Source: Oscillospiraceae bacterium (GTDB lineage Bacteria > Bacillota > Clostridia > Oscillospirales > Oscillospiraceae). From it: a DNA stretch of 34,477 nt. Position 1 is the stretch's first letter. Each line of letters begins with the position of its first letter. The translations under genes were made by a program, and so were the position numbers. The stretch spans positions 1-34,477 of the forward strand of contig JAHHRQ010000014.1 of NCBI GenBank assembly GCA_020025715.1. The letters are read 5' to 3'. Shown in pieces: positions 15,697 to 23,973 of this stretch. A model generated the notes under the pieces. That model made no database searches. It saw only the letters and a list, made by a program, of their open reading frames with translations, and had not been told where the DNA came from.

Positions 15697-17589
15697 ATGA
15701 AGAAGATTCTTGCTCTCATTTTGGCTCTGTGCATGGTATTCGCACTGGCCGCATGTGGTGAGAAGCCTGCTGAAAAACCCGCAGACGCTCCCGCTGATGC
15801 CCCCGCAGACGCTCCGGCAGATGCTGCTGCCGCACCCGGCGTACTTAACGTATGTATTGCTTCCGAACCCGAGACCATCGACCCCGCCCTCAACTCCGCA
15901 GTTGACGGCGCAACTCTGGTCAGCCACCTGTTCCAGGGCCTTTCCTCCTGGGCACAGGACGAGAACGGCAATCTGGTTATAGTCCCCGCTGCTGTTGAAG
16001 AGCTGGTGGAAGGCGTACAGAACGATGACGGCACCGTTACTTACACCTACACCCTTCGCGACGGTCTGAAATGGTCCGACGGTCAGCCTGTTACCGCTTC
16101 TGACTTCGTATTTGCATGGAACCGCGCAGCTTCTCCCGCACTGGCAGCTTCTTACTGCTACATGTTCGAGGTAGTTGACGGCTATGCAGAGATGTGGGAA
16201 ACCAAGGCTACCGGCGAGAAGGATGAAAAGGGCAACGACGTTCTTGAGTTCGTTAACCCCGACGCTAAGCTGAATGTTACCGCAGTTGACGACAAGACTC
16301 TGGAAGTTGTTCTTGCCAACCCCGTGGCATACTGGAACGAGCTGCTTGCATTCCCCACATACTTCCCCGTACGCGAGGATGTAGTTTCCAACGAAGCATG
16401 GGCTACCGAGGCTGCCACCTACGTCTGCAACGGCCCCTACAAGATGGCAAAGTGGGATCACGACAGCCTTATCACTCTTGAAAAGAACCCCGACTTTGTT
16501 GATGCAGACAGCATCACCATGAATACCCTTAACTTCTACCTGTCCAACGACGCTAACAATATGCTCACCAACTTCAAGAACGGCGATTGGCAGCTTATTG
16601 ATGACGTTCCCACCAACGAGATTGCAAACCTCAAGACCGAATATCCCGACGAGTTTGTAGTTGCCGGTCAGATCGGTACCTACTACGTCTGCTGGAATAT
16701 CAACGAGGAAATCCTCCCCGAGGGCTGCGAGCTTACCGGCGCTGAGGCTGAGGCTGCAAAGGCTGAAATCCGCAGAGCAATCGGTCTGCTCTTAGACCGT
16801 AACTATGTTGTTGAGGAAATCGGTCAGGCAGGTCAGGTTCCTGCTTCCTCCTTCGTTGCAATGGGTATGACCAACCCCGACGGTTCTCAGTTCTACGAGA
16901 CTGCCGGTGACAGCAAGGATTACGTCGGCTACTACGATGTTTCCGTTGACGCATTCGAGTCTAACTTCAATCAGGCTGTTGAGACCCTTAAGAAGTACTA
17001 CGACTTCGATGAGGCTACCATGCAGTTCACTAACTTCCCCACTCTTACCTACCTCTACAACACCTCCGAAGGCCACAAAGCTATCGGTGAGTACCTCCAG
17101 AGCGCTCTGGCAGGTGTAGGCATCACCATGAACCTTGAAAACCAGGAGTGGAACACCTTCCTGAACACCCGTAAGCAGGGCGATTATTCCATTGCCCGTA
17201 ACGGCTGGCTGGCAGACTACAACGATCCTATCTGCTTCCTCGACATGTGGGTTACCAACTCCGGCAACAACGATATTCAGTACGGCAAGGGTGCACACGA
17301 GGGAGCAGCTATCTACAACCTTGACCTCACCGAGCTTGGCTACGATATTAAGGTAGAAAACGGCACATGGGCTGACACCTACGATGTCCTCGTCACTGAA
17401 ATCAAGGCATGCACCGATAACGAGGTTCGTTACCAGCTCATGCACATAGCTGAGGATATGCTGATGGAGACCGGCTGCATTGTTCCTCTCTACTTCTACA
17501 CCGACATTTACATGCTGGACGACAGCGTTCAGGGCTTCTACTCCAACCCCCTGGGCTACAAGTACTTCATGTACTGCACTGTTGCCTGA
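15697..17589 (+). CDS. Oligopeptide ABC transporter substrate-binding lipoprotein (OppA-like)
   Basis: A 630-residue SBP_bac_5 family protein. The lipoprotein signal ends with LAAC (Cys20), followed by a linker with four tandem PADA units (residues 28-43). The mature domain opens with SEPETIDPALNS and continues in standard OppA order (LKWSDGQPVTASDFVFAWNRA; GPYKMAKWDHDSL; IRRAIGLLLDRNYV), ending with the MLMETGCIVPLYFYTD segment near the C-terminus. It is thus collinear with the family, unlike the lipoprotein of the first operon. The start ATG at 15697 follows GAAAGGA; a TTG at 15679 is unlikely because the signal peptide begins at the ATG. It ends the operon, 84 bases after oppF. The leader is nearly identical to that of the other lipoprotein. 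Confidence 0.95.
   Translation: MKKILALILALCMVFALAACGEKPAEKPADAPADAPADAPADAAAAPGVLNVCIASEPETIDPALNSAVDGATLVSHLFQGLSSWAQDENGNLVIVPAAVEELVEGVQNDDGTVTYTYTLRDGLKWSDGQPVTASDFVFAWNRAASPALAASYCYMFEVVDGYAEMWETKATGEKDEKGNDVLEFVNPDAKLNVTAVDDKTLEVVLANPVAYWNELLAFPTYFPVREDVVSNEAWATEAATYVCNGPYKMAKWDHDSLITLEKNPDFVDADSITMNTLNFYLSNDANNMLTNFKNGDWQLIDDVPTNEIANLKTEYPDEFVVAGQIGTYYVCWNINEEILPEGCELTGAEAEAAKAEIRRAIGLLLDRNYVVEEIGQAGQVPASSFVAMGMTNPDGSQFYETAGDSKDYVGYYDVSVDAFESNFNQAVETLKKYYDFDEATMQFTNFPTLTYLYNTSEGHKAIGEYLQSALAGVGITMNLENQEWNTFLNTRKQGDYSIARNGWLADYNDPICFLDMWVTNSGNNDIQYGKGAHEGAAIYNLDLTELGYDIKVENGTWADTYDVLVTEIKACTDNEVRYQLMHIAEDMLMETGCIVPLYFYTDIYMLDDSVQGFYSNPLGYKYFMYCTVA
15778..15825 (+). repeat. Tandem PADA codon repeat in the lipoprotein linker
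   Basis: Four 12-base units encode Pro-Ala-Asp-Ala in the flexible linker behind the lipidated cysteine. Synonymous bases vary between units, so the repeat is kept at protein level. Confidence 0.7.
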
Positions 17590-17612
17590 GCAAAAACTTA
17601 AATAATTAAAAA

Positions 17613-17638
17613 AGTCCCCCAAACGGGGGACTTTTTTT
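17613..17638 (+). terminator. Rho-independent terminator of the second Opp operon
   Basis: AGTCCCCC and GGGGGACT form a perfect 8-bp stem with loop AAAC, followed by seven Ts and preceded by As. Confidence 0.95.
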
Positions 17639-17649
17639 GACTATCCCTA

Positions 17650-17678
17650 TTGACTAATAGGGGCGGTAATGTTAATAT
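17650..17678 (+). promoter_or_regulatory. Promoter of rpsO
   Basis: TTGACT (17650-17655) and TAATAT (17673-17678) with a 17-base spacer make a strong sigma-A promoter. The -35 box lies in a perfect hairpin CCCTATT (17645-17651) / AATAGGG (17656-17662). Transcription would start near 17685, giving a leader of about 108 bases. Confidence 0.65.
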
Positions 17679-17684
17679 ACCACC

Positions 17685-17792
17685 GTATGCGCCCGCGTAC
17701 TCAGCTTTGGGGCCATGCCGCTTTTGCGGTATCCTTTCCGCCCAATGCTTAGCCGCAGGGTATAGTATAAATAAGAAAGGGGTATAATTCCA
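17685..17792 (+). promoter_or_regulatory. Candidate S15 autoregulatory leader
   Basis: The leader contains the stem ATGCCGC (17715-17721) / GCGGTAT (17726-17732) with a TTTT loop and one G-U pair, and further GC-rich blocks. S15 represses its own mRNA through leader structures in several bacteria, but the structures differ between lineages. I cannot assign this one to a known class. Confidence 0.3.
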
Positions 17793-18059
17793 ATGATTAC
17801 CAAAGAAATGAAGACCAAAGTTATCGCCGACAACATGACTCACGAGGGTGACACCGGTTCCCCCGAGGTTCAGATCGCTATCCTCAGCGAGCGTATCCTT
17901 GAGCTGACCGCTCACCTCAAGCAGCACCCCAATGACGACCACAGCCGTCTGGGCATGTACAAGATGGTCGGTAAGCGCCGCAGACTTCTTGACTACCTTG
18001 CTAAGAAGGACATCGAGCGTTACCGCGCAATCATCGCAAAGCTGAACATCAGAAAGTAA
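17793..18059 (+). CDS. rpsO: 30S ribosomal protein S15
   Basis: An 88-residue protein, the full family length. It has the typical helices and the 16S rRNA-binding signature LTAHLKQHPNDDHSRLGMYK followed by VGKRRRLLDYL. It binds the central domain of 16S rRNA early in 30S assembly. Start ATG with GAAAGGGG upstream. It has its own promoter and a terminator before pnp; the rpsO-pnp order is widely conserved. Confidence 0.98.
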   Translation: MITKEMKTKVIADNMTHEGDTGSPEVQIAILSERILELTAHLKQHPNDDHSRLGMYKMVGKRRRLLDYLAKKDIERYRAIIAKLNIRK

Positions 18060-18094
18060 TTTGTTCAGTATCTGAAGGTAATGAAGGCTTTTTT

Positions 18095-18129
18095 CGGGAG
18101 GATAATTTAATATTATCCTCCCGATTTTT
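18095..18129 (+). terminator. Rho-independent terminator between rpsO and pnp
   Basis: CGGGAGGATAAT (18095-18106) and ATTATCCTCCCG (18112-18123) form a perfect 12-bp stem followed by TTTTT. Read-through could still feed pnp, for which I see no strong separate promoter. Confidence 0.9.
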
Positions 18130-18242
18130 AAGCCGCACTCACGGGCTTTCGGTATATTAGTATTTGAAGGAGCGCCTTAGAAACGGGCTTTGCTTCAAGT
18201 GCTAAGATGCTGAAAACCCGAATAATACAAAGGAGTTTTAGC

Positions 18243-20363
18243 ATGATAATTACCAACAAGCAGTTCCCCAATTATAAAAAGTACGAAATCATGTATGAAG
18301 GCCGCCCCCTGAGCATGGAAGTGGGCAAAATGGCTGAGCTCTGCAACGCCGCAGTTCTGGTAAAGTACGGCGAGACCACCGTTTTAGTCACCTGCACCGC
18401 ATCCGCAAGACCCAAGGACGGTATAGATTATTTCCCTCTCGCTGTTGACTTCAACGAGAAGCTTTACGCAGTAGGCCGCATCCCCGGTTCCTTCATGCGC
18501 CGCGAGGGTAAGCCCAGCCTGCCCGCAGTTCTGGCCTCCAGACTGATCGACAGACCTATGCGCCCCCTGTTCCCCTCCGATCTGAGAAACGACGTTGTTA
18601 TCGCATGTGAGGTTCTCTCTGTTGACAGAGACTGCTCTCCCGAGATCACCGCTATGATCGGTGCTTCTGCTGCTGTTTCCATTTCCGATGTTCCCTTCAA
18701 CGGTCCTATCGCAGGTATCGTTCTGGGCTGGGACGGTGAGAAATATCTCTTCAACCCCACCGAGGAAGAGCGCAAGAACAACCGCATGATCACCACCATT
18801 GCTGCTACCCACAAGAAGATCGTTATGATCGAGTCCGAGGCAGATCAGGTTCCCGATGACGTTATGTACGAGGGTATCGTTCAGGCTCACGAGCACCTGC
18901 AGCCCGTCCTTGACCTTATCGACAAGATGGTCGAGGAGATCGGCAAGCCCAAGTTTGAGTACGAGCACGCTTCTTTCGATGAAGAGCTGTTCCAGACTCT
19001 GGTTGCAAACGAATTCGAGGGCATGGAGTACTGCATGGACACCGACGACAAGAACGTTCGTGAGGCCCGTGTAAACGAGTGGATCACCAAGATTCAGGAG
19101 AAGTACGAGGAAGAGCATCCCGATCTCATGAACTACATGGATGAGATTCTCTACAAGCTTCAGAAGATGGTTGTTAAGAAGTGGCTGCTGGCCGGCAAGC
19201 GCGTCGATGGCAGACAGATGAACGAAATCCGTCCTCTGGCTACCGAAGTCGGCCTTATTCCCAAGGTTCACGGTTCTGCCCTCTTCACCAGAGGTCAGAC
19301 TCAGGTTCTCTCCATTGCAACTCTCGCAACTCTCAGCGAATCCCAGAAGCTTGATACCATCTGGGAAGAGGAAGAGAAGCGCTTCATGCACCACTACAAC
19401 ATGCCCGCCTACTCCACCGGCGAGGCAAGAGCCAGCCGCTCCACCGGCCGCCGCGAGTACGGCCACGGCGCTCTGGTTGAGAAAGCTCTTGAAGCTGTTA
19501 TCCCCGATGTTGAAGATTTCCCCTACGCTATCCGCGTAGTTTCCGAGGTTCTTTCCTCCAACGGTTCCACCTCTCAGGGCTCTATCTGCGGCACTACCAT
19601 GGCTCTCATGGACGCAGGTGTTCCCCTTAAGGCTCCTGTTGCAGGTATCTCCTGCGGCCTGATTCAGGACGGCGACGACTTCACCACCTTCATTGATATT
19701 CAGGGTGTTGAGGACTTCCACGGCGAGATGGACTTCAAGGTAGCAGGTACCAAGGCCGGTATCACCGCTATCCAGATGGACCTGAAGAACGACGGTCTGA
19801 AGCACGAGATCATCAAGGAGGCTTTCGCTATCACCAAGGAAGCTCGTTTCCAGATCCTCGATGCTATTATGCTCAAGGCTCTGCCTGAGCCCCGCAAGGA
19901 GCTTGCAAAGTCCGCTCCCAAGATGATCCAGATCAAGATCAACCCCGATAAGATCAGAGAAGTTATCGGCTCCGGCGGTAAGGTCATCCAGAAGATCACC
20001 GCTGACACCGGCTGCAAGATCGATATTAACGATGACGGTTCTATCTTCATCGCTTCTACCGATATTGATGCCTGCCGTGCTGCCCGCAAGACCATTGAGG
20101 ACATCGTATTCGAGCCTGAAGTAGGTGCTCTCTACTACGGCGAGGTTAAGAGAGTTATCTCCAACCTGGGCGCATTTGTTGAGCTGGCTCCCGGTAAGGA
20201 CGCTATGTGCCACATCAAGGATCTTGAGTTCAAGCGCACCGAGAAGGTTGAGGACGTTCTGAACGTTGGCGACCACACTTGGGTCAAGTTCACCGGTGTT
20301 GACGACAGAGGCCGCTGGAACATCTCCAGAAAAGACGCTCTTCGCGAGCGCGGCGAAGCCTGA
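18243..20363 (+). CDS. pnp: Polyribonucleotide nucleotidyltransferase (PNPase)
   Basis: A 706-residue phosphorolytic 3'-5' exoribonuclease and RNA tailing enzyme that works as a ring-shaped trimer. Two RNase PH-like halves are present; the second holds the active-site region SEVLSSNGSTSQGSICG. They are joined by the all-helical linker, then a KH domain (IREVIGSGGKVIQKI) and an S1 domain (GALYYGEVKRVISNLGAFVEL) near the C-terminus. Length is normal. The start is the ATG at 18243 with AAAGGAG upstream; an in-frame ATG at 18207 lacks a ribosome binding site. A terminator follows immediately. Confidence 0.98.
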   Translation: MIITNKQFPNYKKYEIMYEGRPLSMEVGKMAELCNAAVLVKYGETTVLVTCTASARPKDGIDYFPLAVDFNEKLYAVGRIPGSFMRREGKPSLPAVLASRLIDRPMRPLFPSDLRNDVVIACEVLSVDRDCSPEITAMIGASAAVSISDVPFNGPIAGIVLGWDGEKYLFNPTEEERKNNRMITTIAATHKKIVMIESEADQVPDDVMYEGIVQAHEHLQPVLDLIDKMVEEIGKPKFEYEHASFDEELFQTLVANEFEGMEYCMDTDDKNVREARVNEWITKIQEKYEEEHPDLMNYMDEILYKLQKMVVKKWLLAGKRVDGRQMNEIRPLATEVGLIPKVHGSALFTRGQTQVLSIATLATLSESQKLDTIWEEEEKRFMHHYNMPAYSTGEARASRSTGRREYGHGALVEKALEAVIPDVEDFPYAIRVVSEVLSSNGSTSQGSICGTTMALMDAGVPLKAPVAGISCGLIQDGDDFTTFIDIQGVEDFHGEMDFKVAGTKAGITAIQMDLKNDGLKHEIIKEAFAITKEARFQILDAIMLKALPEPRKELAKSAPKMIQIKINPDKIREVIGSGGKVIQKITADTGCKIDINDDGSIFIASTDIDACRAARKTIEDIVFEPEVGALYYGEVKRVISNLGAFVELAPGKDAMCHIKDLEFKRTEKVEDVLNVGDHTWVKFTGVDDRGRWNISRKDALRERGEA

Positions 20364-20381
20364 TTTAATAACAATAATAAA

Positions 20382-20411
20382 AATGAACGGATTTAATCCG
20401 TTCATTTTTTT
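20382..20411 (+). terminator. Rho-independent terminator of pnp
   Basis: AATGAACGGA and TCCGTTCATT form a perfect 10-bp stem with loop TTTAA and a trailing T run. Confidence 0.92.
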
Positions 20412-20424
20412 ATGGGATTCTATT

Positions 20425-20997
20425 ATGACACGACCTGAATTTAAGGAAATTAAAACTTTTGAGGACTTTTCAAAATTTTACTGGTATGCTGATGAGCTGA
20501 AATGTATTTGCCGTGAACTCGGTATTGCTCACGACGGTACAAAAACTGAGCTTACCGAAAACATAAGAGAATACTTTAAAGGCAATATAATTAAACCGGT
20601 TAAAAGAGGGCAGAAAGCCAACAGAGAGCCTGCGCCGGATTGTCCTCTTTTAGACTGCGGATTTAGCTTTAACGGAAAATTCAGAGCTTATTTTTCTGAG
20701 CTTACAGGTGTTGAAAACTTTAAGTTTAACGCCGATATGGCAGAGGCATGGCGGCGGGTAAAGCGGGAAAATGACCGGAAATTTACCGTGAGCGATATGC
20801 TCAATGTGTATTACGGCAAATCCCGCTACGGAAAATATGATAATTCAGCCTGCCAGTGGAATAAATTTTATAAGGATTTTTGCGCCGACCCTTTAAATAA
20901 AGATGTTAAGGATAAAATGAAAACGGCGGCAGAATTGTGGAAAAAAGTCCGAAATTCCGAAGAAGAAAAAATATATATACCTGAAATAAAAAAATGA
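20425..20997 (+). CDS. SAP domain / DUF6434 protein
   Basis: A 190-residue, soluble, basic protein. Residues about 13-53 (FSKFYWYADELKCICRELGI then GTKTELTENIREYF) match the SAP helix-extended-helix fold, which often binds DNA or RNA. The C-terminal part (LLDCGFSFNGKFRAYFSELTG, then WKKV) fits the DUF6434 family that commonly accompanies SAP. Biochemical function is unknown. The start is the ATG at 20425, 14 bases after the pnp terminator T-run; the ribosome binding site is weak. No clear promoter of its own was found, so it may depend on read-through from pnp. AT-richer than its neighbours. Confidence 0.75.
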   Translation: MTRPEFKEIKTFEDFSKFYWYADELKCICRELGIAHDGTKTELTENIREYFKGNIIKPVKRGQKANREPAPDCPLLDCGFSFNGKFRAYFSELTGVENFKFNADMAEAWRRVKRENDRKFTVSDMLNVYYGKSRYGKYDNSACQWNKFYKDFCADPLNKDVKDKMKTAAELWKKVRNSEEEKIYIPEIKK

Positions 20998-21017
20998 CGC
21001 TTTAAGCGTCATTTTTT
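20992..21017. terminator. Bidirectional terminator between convergent genes
   Basis: AAATGACGC and GCGTCATTT form a 9-bp stem with loop TTTAA. Ts follow on the plus strand and As precede it, so it can serve both the SAP/DUF6434 gene, whose stop codon lies inside it, and the ttcA-like gene. Confidence 0.9.
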
Positions 21018-21780
21018 AATGTTCGGACTTTTTAGCTTTGGCAAGTCTCCAGTTTTCGTTAGGTTCCCAGCCGGGGAGGGGAAGGCGTTGCATGGCGCCG
21101 AAAATTTTGGATTTCATGTCCGGATACTGGATGCTCATGGTTTTAAGCATTGCTTTAAACTCAGCCCGCTTGGAGGTTTTATCCATGGGGCAGGTGTTGT
21201 GGACAATGGGGATGTTCAGTTTCTCACCAACGTTTGTGATTTTCTGCTCGCCGGCGTAAATGAGCGGGCGAATCTGGGTAACGCCGGAGCGGTCAAGATA
21301 AGTGACAGGGCGGAAACAGTTAAGTCTGCCTTCAAGGAGCAGAGACATCATAAAGGTTTCCACAGCGTCATCAAAGTGATGACCCAGAGCAAGCTTTTTA
21401 ATGCCCTTTTCCCGAATGAAATCGTTCAGCGCACCTTTACGCATTTTAGCGCAGAGGGAACAGGGATTGCCTTCCTTACGCACGTCGAAAACTATTTCCT
21501 TGATGTCGGTTTTAAGGCAGGTGTAGGGCACGTCTATATCCCGGCAGAGCTGTGCCACCGGCTCAAAATCCATGTCCTCAAAGCCTAAATTTACGCTTAC
21601 AGCCTCAAGGGTGAACTTCTTGGGGTAGAAGCGGCTCAGGTGTTTTAAAGCCAGAAGCAGCACGGTACTGTCCTTTCCGCCGGAAAGACCGACGGCAATT
21701 ACATCCCCGTCCTCTATCATATTGTAGTCATCAACGGCACGGCGGACGGTGCCTGTAAATTCATTCAGAATTTTGTCCAT
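21016..21780 (-). CDS. TtcA-family tRNA 2-thiolation protein (PP-loop ATPase)
   Basis: A 254-residue cytoplasmic protein with the PP-loop SGGKDS (33-38), which adenylates the target base. Cysteines Cys107, Cys110 (PCSLC) and Cys197 (NTCPMD) correspond to the three that hold an iron-sulfur cluster in TtcA, the enzyme forming 2-thiocytidine at tRNA position 32. GHHFDDAVET (133-142) is a further family motif. In Firmicutes this subfamily is less studied and may act on another position. Start ATG with AGGTTTCC upstream on the minus strand. It is convergent with the preceding gene and divergent from rplM. Confidence 0.85.
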   Translation of the reverse strand: MDKILNEFTGTVRRAVDDYNMIEDGDVIAVGLSGGKDSTVLLLALKHLSRFYPKKFTLEAVSVNLGFEDMDFEPVAQLCRDIDVPYTCLKTDIKEIVFDVRKEGNPCSLCAKMRKGALNDFIREKGIKKLALGHHFDDAVETFMMSLLLEGRLNCFRPVTYLDRSGVTQIRPLIYAGEQKITNVGEKLNIPIVHNTCPMDKTSKRAEFKAMLKTMSIQYPDMKSKIFGAMQRLPLPGWEPNENWRLAKAKKSEH

Positions 21781-21822
21781 AGGAAACCTCGAAAATTTTT
21801 GTAAAATGGATTTAAGGAATAG

Positions 21823-21861
21823 AGAGATTTAAAGAGATTTAGCAAGCTTTAGAGAGATTTA
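21823..21861. repeat. Three short AGAGATTTA repeats upstream of rplM
   Basis: AGAGATTTA occurs at 21823, 21833 and 21853 in the divergent region between ttcA and rplM; the outer two are part of AGAGAGATTTAAA. It could be a protein-binding array or simply low-complexity DNA. Confidence 0.4.
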
Positions 21862-21883
21862 AAAACGAGGATTAAAATCCTTG

Positions 21884-21912
21884 TTGACACAACTCTTTTT
21901 TTGTGGTATAAA
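21884..21912 (+). promoter_or_regulatory. Strong promoter of rplM-rpsI
   Basis: A perfect TTGACA (21884-21889) and TATAAA (21907-21912) are spaced by 17 bases. The resulting leader of about 75 bases contains GCGC blocks at 21917-21922 and 21949-21953 that could pair, possibly as an L13-type autoregulatory leader. Confidence 0.8.
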
Positions 21913-21993
21913 ATTAGAGCGCGCTTGGGGATATTGTATCAACATGCGCCTTAATTGTCAAAACATTTAATTCTATATGGAGGAGAGATCCCT

Positions 21994-22422
21994 ATGTCTA
22001 CTACTATGGTAACCAAGGAGACCGTCGAGCGTAAATGGTACGTCATCGATGCAGCAGGCAAGCCCCTGGGCAAGACCGCTGCTGCCGCCGCCGACCTTCT
22101 TCGCGGCAAACTTAAAACTGATTATACTCCCAACGTTGACTGCGGTGATTACGTTATCGTTATCAACGCTAAGGAAGCTGTTCTGACCGGCAAGAAGCTG
22201 GAGCAGAAGTACTACCGCACTCACTCCGGTCACCCCGGTGGCCTGAAAGAGACCCAGTACAAGCGCCTCATGGCTACCAAGCCTGAGCTGGCTGTCAAGG
22301 TCGCTGTTCGCGGCATGCTTCAGAAGAACACCATCGCACAGTGGCAGCTCAGCCGCCTGAAAGTTTTCGCAGGCTCCGAGCATAACCACGCTGCACAGAA
22401 GCCCGCTGTTTGGGAAGTCTAA
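21994..22422 (+). CDS. rplM: 50S ribosomal protein L13
   Basis: A 142-residue protein, full family length. Recognisable segments are KWYVIDAAGKPLGKTAA, GDYVIVINA, KYYRTHSGHPGG, VRGMLQKN and LSRLKVFAGSEHNH. L13 binds 23S rRNA early in 50S assembly. The ATG at 21994 is chosen because GGAGGAGA lies at the right distance; an upstream ATG at 21955 has no such site. Co-transcribed with rpsI, 14 bases downstream. Confidence 0.98.
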   Translation: MSTTMVTKETVERKWYVIDAAGKPLGKTAAAAADLLRGKLKTDYTPNVDCGDYVIVINAKEAVLTGKKLEQKYYRTHSGHPGGLKETQYKRLMATKPELAVKVAVRGMLQKNTIAQWQLSRLKVFAGSEHNHAAQKPAVWEV

Positions 22423-22436
22423 GGAGGTAAAGAATA

Positions 22437-22847
22437 ATGGCAACTTATAAGTGCAAAAAGCCCTATATGTACGGTACCGGACGCAGAAAGTCCTCCGTGG
22501 CCCGCGTTCACCTCATTCCTAACGGAACCGGCGCTATCACCATCAACGGCCGTGACATCGACGAGTACTTCGGCCTCGACACCCTGAAGCTGATCGTTCG
22601 TCAGCCTCTGGTCTGCACCAACACCCTCGGTAAGGTTGACATCGAAGCTACCGTTACCGGCGGCGGTGTTTCCGGTCAGGCAGGTGCTATCCGCCACGGT
22701 ATAGCACGCGCTCTGCTGCTTGTTGATGACAGCTACCGTGCTGCTCTCAAGTCCGCAGGTTTCCTGACTCGTGACCCCAGAATGAAAGAGCGTAAAAAGT
22801 ACGGTCTCAAAGCCGCACGTCGTGCTCCTCAGTTCTCCAAGAGATAA
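22437..22847 (+). CDS. rpsI: 30S ribosomal protein S9
   Basis: A 136-residue protein with the N-terminal YGTGRRKSSVARVHL, the central GGGVSGQAGAIRHGIARAL, and the conserved C-terminal tail KKYGLKAARRAPQFSKR whose terminal Arg contacts tRNA in the P site. Start ATG with AAGGAGG upstream. A terminator follows. Confidence 0.98.
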   Translation: MATYKCKKPYMYGTGRRKSSVARVHLIPNGTGAITINGRDIDEYFGLDTLKLIVRQPLVCTNTLGKVDIEATVTGGGVSGQAGAIRHGIARALLLVDDSYRAALKSAGFLTRDPRMKERKKYGLKAARRAPQFSKR

Positions 22848-22865
22848 TTTATTATCGCTTACAAC

Positions 22866-22899
22866 AATACGGAAGTCTTTACGGCTTCCGTATTTTTTT
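22866..22899 (+). terminator. Rho-independent terminator of rplM-rpsI
   Basis: AATACGGAAG (22866-22875) and CTTCCGTATT (22885-22894) form a 10-bp stem around loop TCTTTACGG, followed by Ts. An 18-base core of this element recurs at 27179-27196. Confidence 0.88.
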
Positions 22900-23120
22900 C
22901 CCCTGAGGAGCGTCCTCGGCACTGTCGTGCCTGCGGTTGCGGAAAATAGCCATTATCTCAAACACAGGCGCAGTCTTCACAATCCGCATGCAAGAAATAA
23001 AGTTGAAAAAATCCGGGGACTTCCTTTTAAGAAGTTCCCGGATTTAAGCTTTAATAAGACTTCATCCTTATATAGCAGGCAAGTCACCTGATAATATATT
23101 GTTAAAGAGAAGATATAGCT
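22900..23120. other. Gene-free stretch downstream of rpsI
   Basis: No gene is supported. An 89-codon open frame spanning it starts inside rpsI and reads through two terminators. The stretch contains a short imperfect hairpin near 22901-22919 and the minus-strand terminator at 23006-23045. Confidence 0.6.
23006..23045 (-). terminator. Terminator of the minus-strand patB-permease-VOC operon
   Basis: Arms 23009-23023 (AAATCCGGGGACTTC) and 23031-23045 form a 15-bp stem with one G-U pair. On the minus strand it is followed by a run of six Ts. It lies about 75 bases after the last gene's stop. Confidence 0.8.
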
Positions 23121-23957
23121 TCAGGCTTTAAACCCGATAAAAAGATTTAGCTGTTCTGTAAAATCAATAATCAGAATATCGTTATGAACTGCATAATCAA
23201 ATTTAGCCTGTTCTGCAAATTCTTTTACTGTGTCCATGTCCTTTACACTAAATACAATGCCGTTATATTGGCTTCTTTCCAAGTCCGGATGTATGTTATA
23301 AAGGGTGCTTATCTCATCTTTCGTGCAGAGTTCAATATTGTTTATTAAATGCGCTGGGTCACAGAAGGGAGAGACAGCACTGTTAAGTTTAAAAATTCCT
23401 TCGCTGAAAGTCTGCAATTCAGCTTCATCCTTACAACCGACTACTATCCTGTCAATCTGGAAAGCCGTATTTGGATGCTGGTATCTGTGCTCCTGATAAA
23501 TATACTGCTTTGTTTTATGCTCTGCAGAACCTAAAAGGGTAAATGGAATGCAGGGTTCAAGAAATTTAAACCACTGAAATACGGCGTTGCCTTTATTTTC
23601 ACCATGGTCAGCAGGGCGGGAGGCCTCCATTACAGGTGTAATTTCAAATCCGCAGGATAAGGCATTTTCATGTGTGCGCTCAATATCGGCACTACTCATG
23701 ACCACCGTGTGCATTGCTGATGGAGAGTGAAGATATTCTCTGAGGTAGTCACCCTCCTTTGATTCTATGCACTCAAGGTAAGAATTATCAAACATAAAGT
23801 GCATATTTTCGGCTGCTTTTTCACCGCTTAAACCGGTGTCCATTTTTGTGGAAGGGCCTCCGGCAAATCCCAGCGGAATGAAAACTTTCCGGCAGCTATC
23901 AAGATTCAGGTTAATAATCCCGATGTGATCAATATAACTTTTAATAATATTTGACAT
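23121..23957 (-). CDS. VOC-superfamily protein (glyoxalase-like, Glyoxalase_3 type)
   Basis: A 278-residue cytoplasmic protein beginning YIDHIGIINLNLDSC and holding FIPLGFAGG and YLECIESKEGDYLREYL, in the pattern of the Glyoxalase_3 branch of the vicinal-oxygen-chelate fold. A second, weaker half (IDRIVVGCKDEAELQTF) suggests two paired modules. Family members are often annotated only as glyoxalase-like, and the reaction here cannot be assigned. Candidate metal ligands include His12 and Glu56/Glu60. Last gene of a three-gene operon, 16 bases after the permease, with AAGGAGT before its ATG. Context suggests it acts on a product of the lyase or on a toxic thiol-derived compound. Confidence 0.75.
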   Translation of the reverse strand: MSNIIKSYIDHIGIINLNLDSCRKVFIPLGFAGGPSTKMDTGLSGEKAAENMHFMFDNSYLECIESKEGDYLREYLHSPSAMHTVVMSSADIERTHENALSCGFEITPVMEASRPADHGENKGNAVFQWFKFLEPCIPFTLLGSAEHKTKQYIYQEHRYQHPNTAFQIDRIVVGCKDEAELQTFSEGIFKLNSAVSPFCDPAHLINNIELCTKDEISTLYNIHPDLERSQYNGIVFSVKDMDTVKEFAEQAKFDYAVHNDILIIDFTEQLNLFIGFKA

Positions 23958-23973
23958 TTGTTACTCCTTGATC

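Noticed and set aside
18384..20405. A 673-codon open frame on the minus strand over pnp
   Set aside because: It is a shadow caused by the strong codon bias of pnp. It lacks a ribosome binding site and resembles no protein, while pnp is unmistakable.
22822..23091. An 89-codon frame after rpsI
   Set aside because: It begins inside rpsI and passes through two terminator hairpins.
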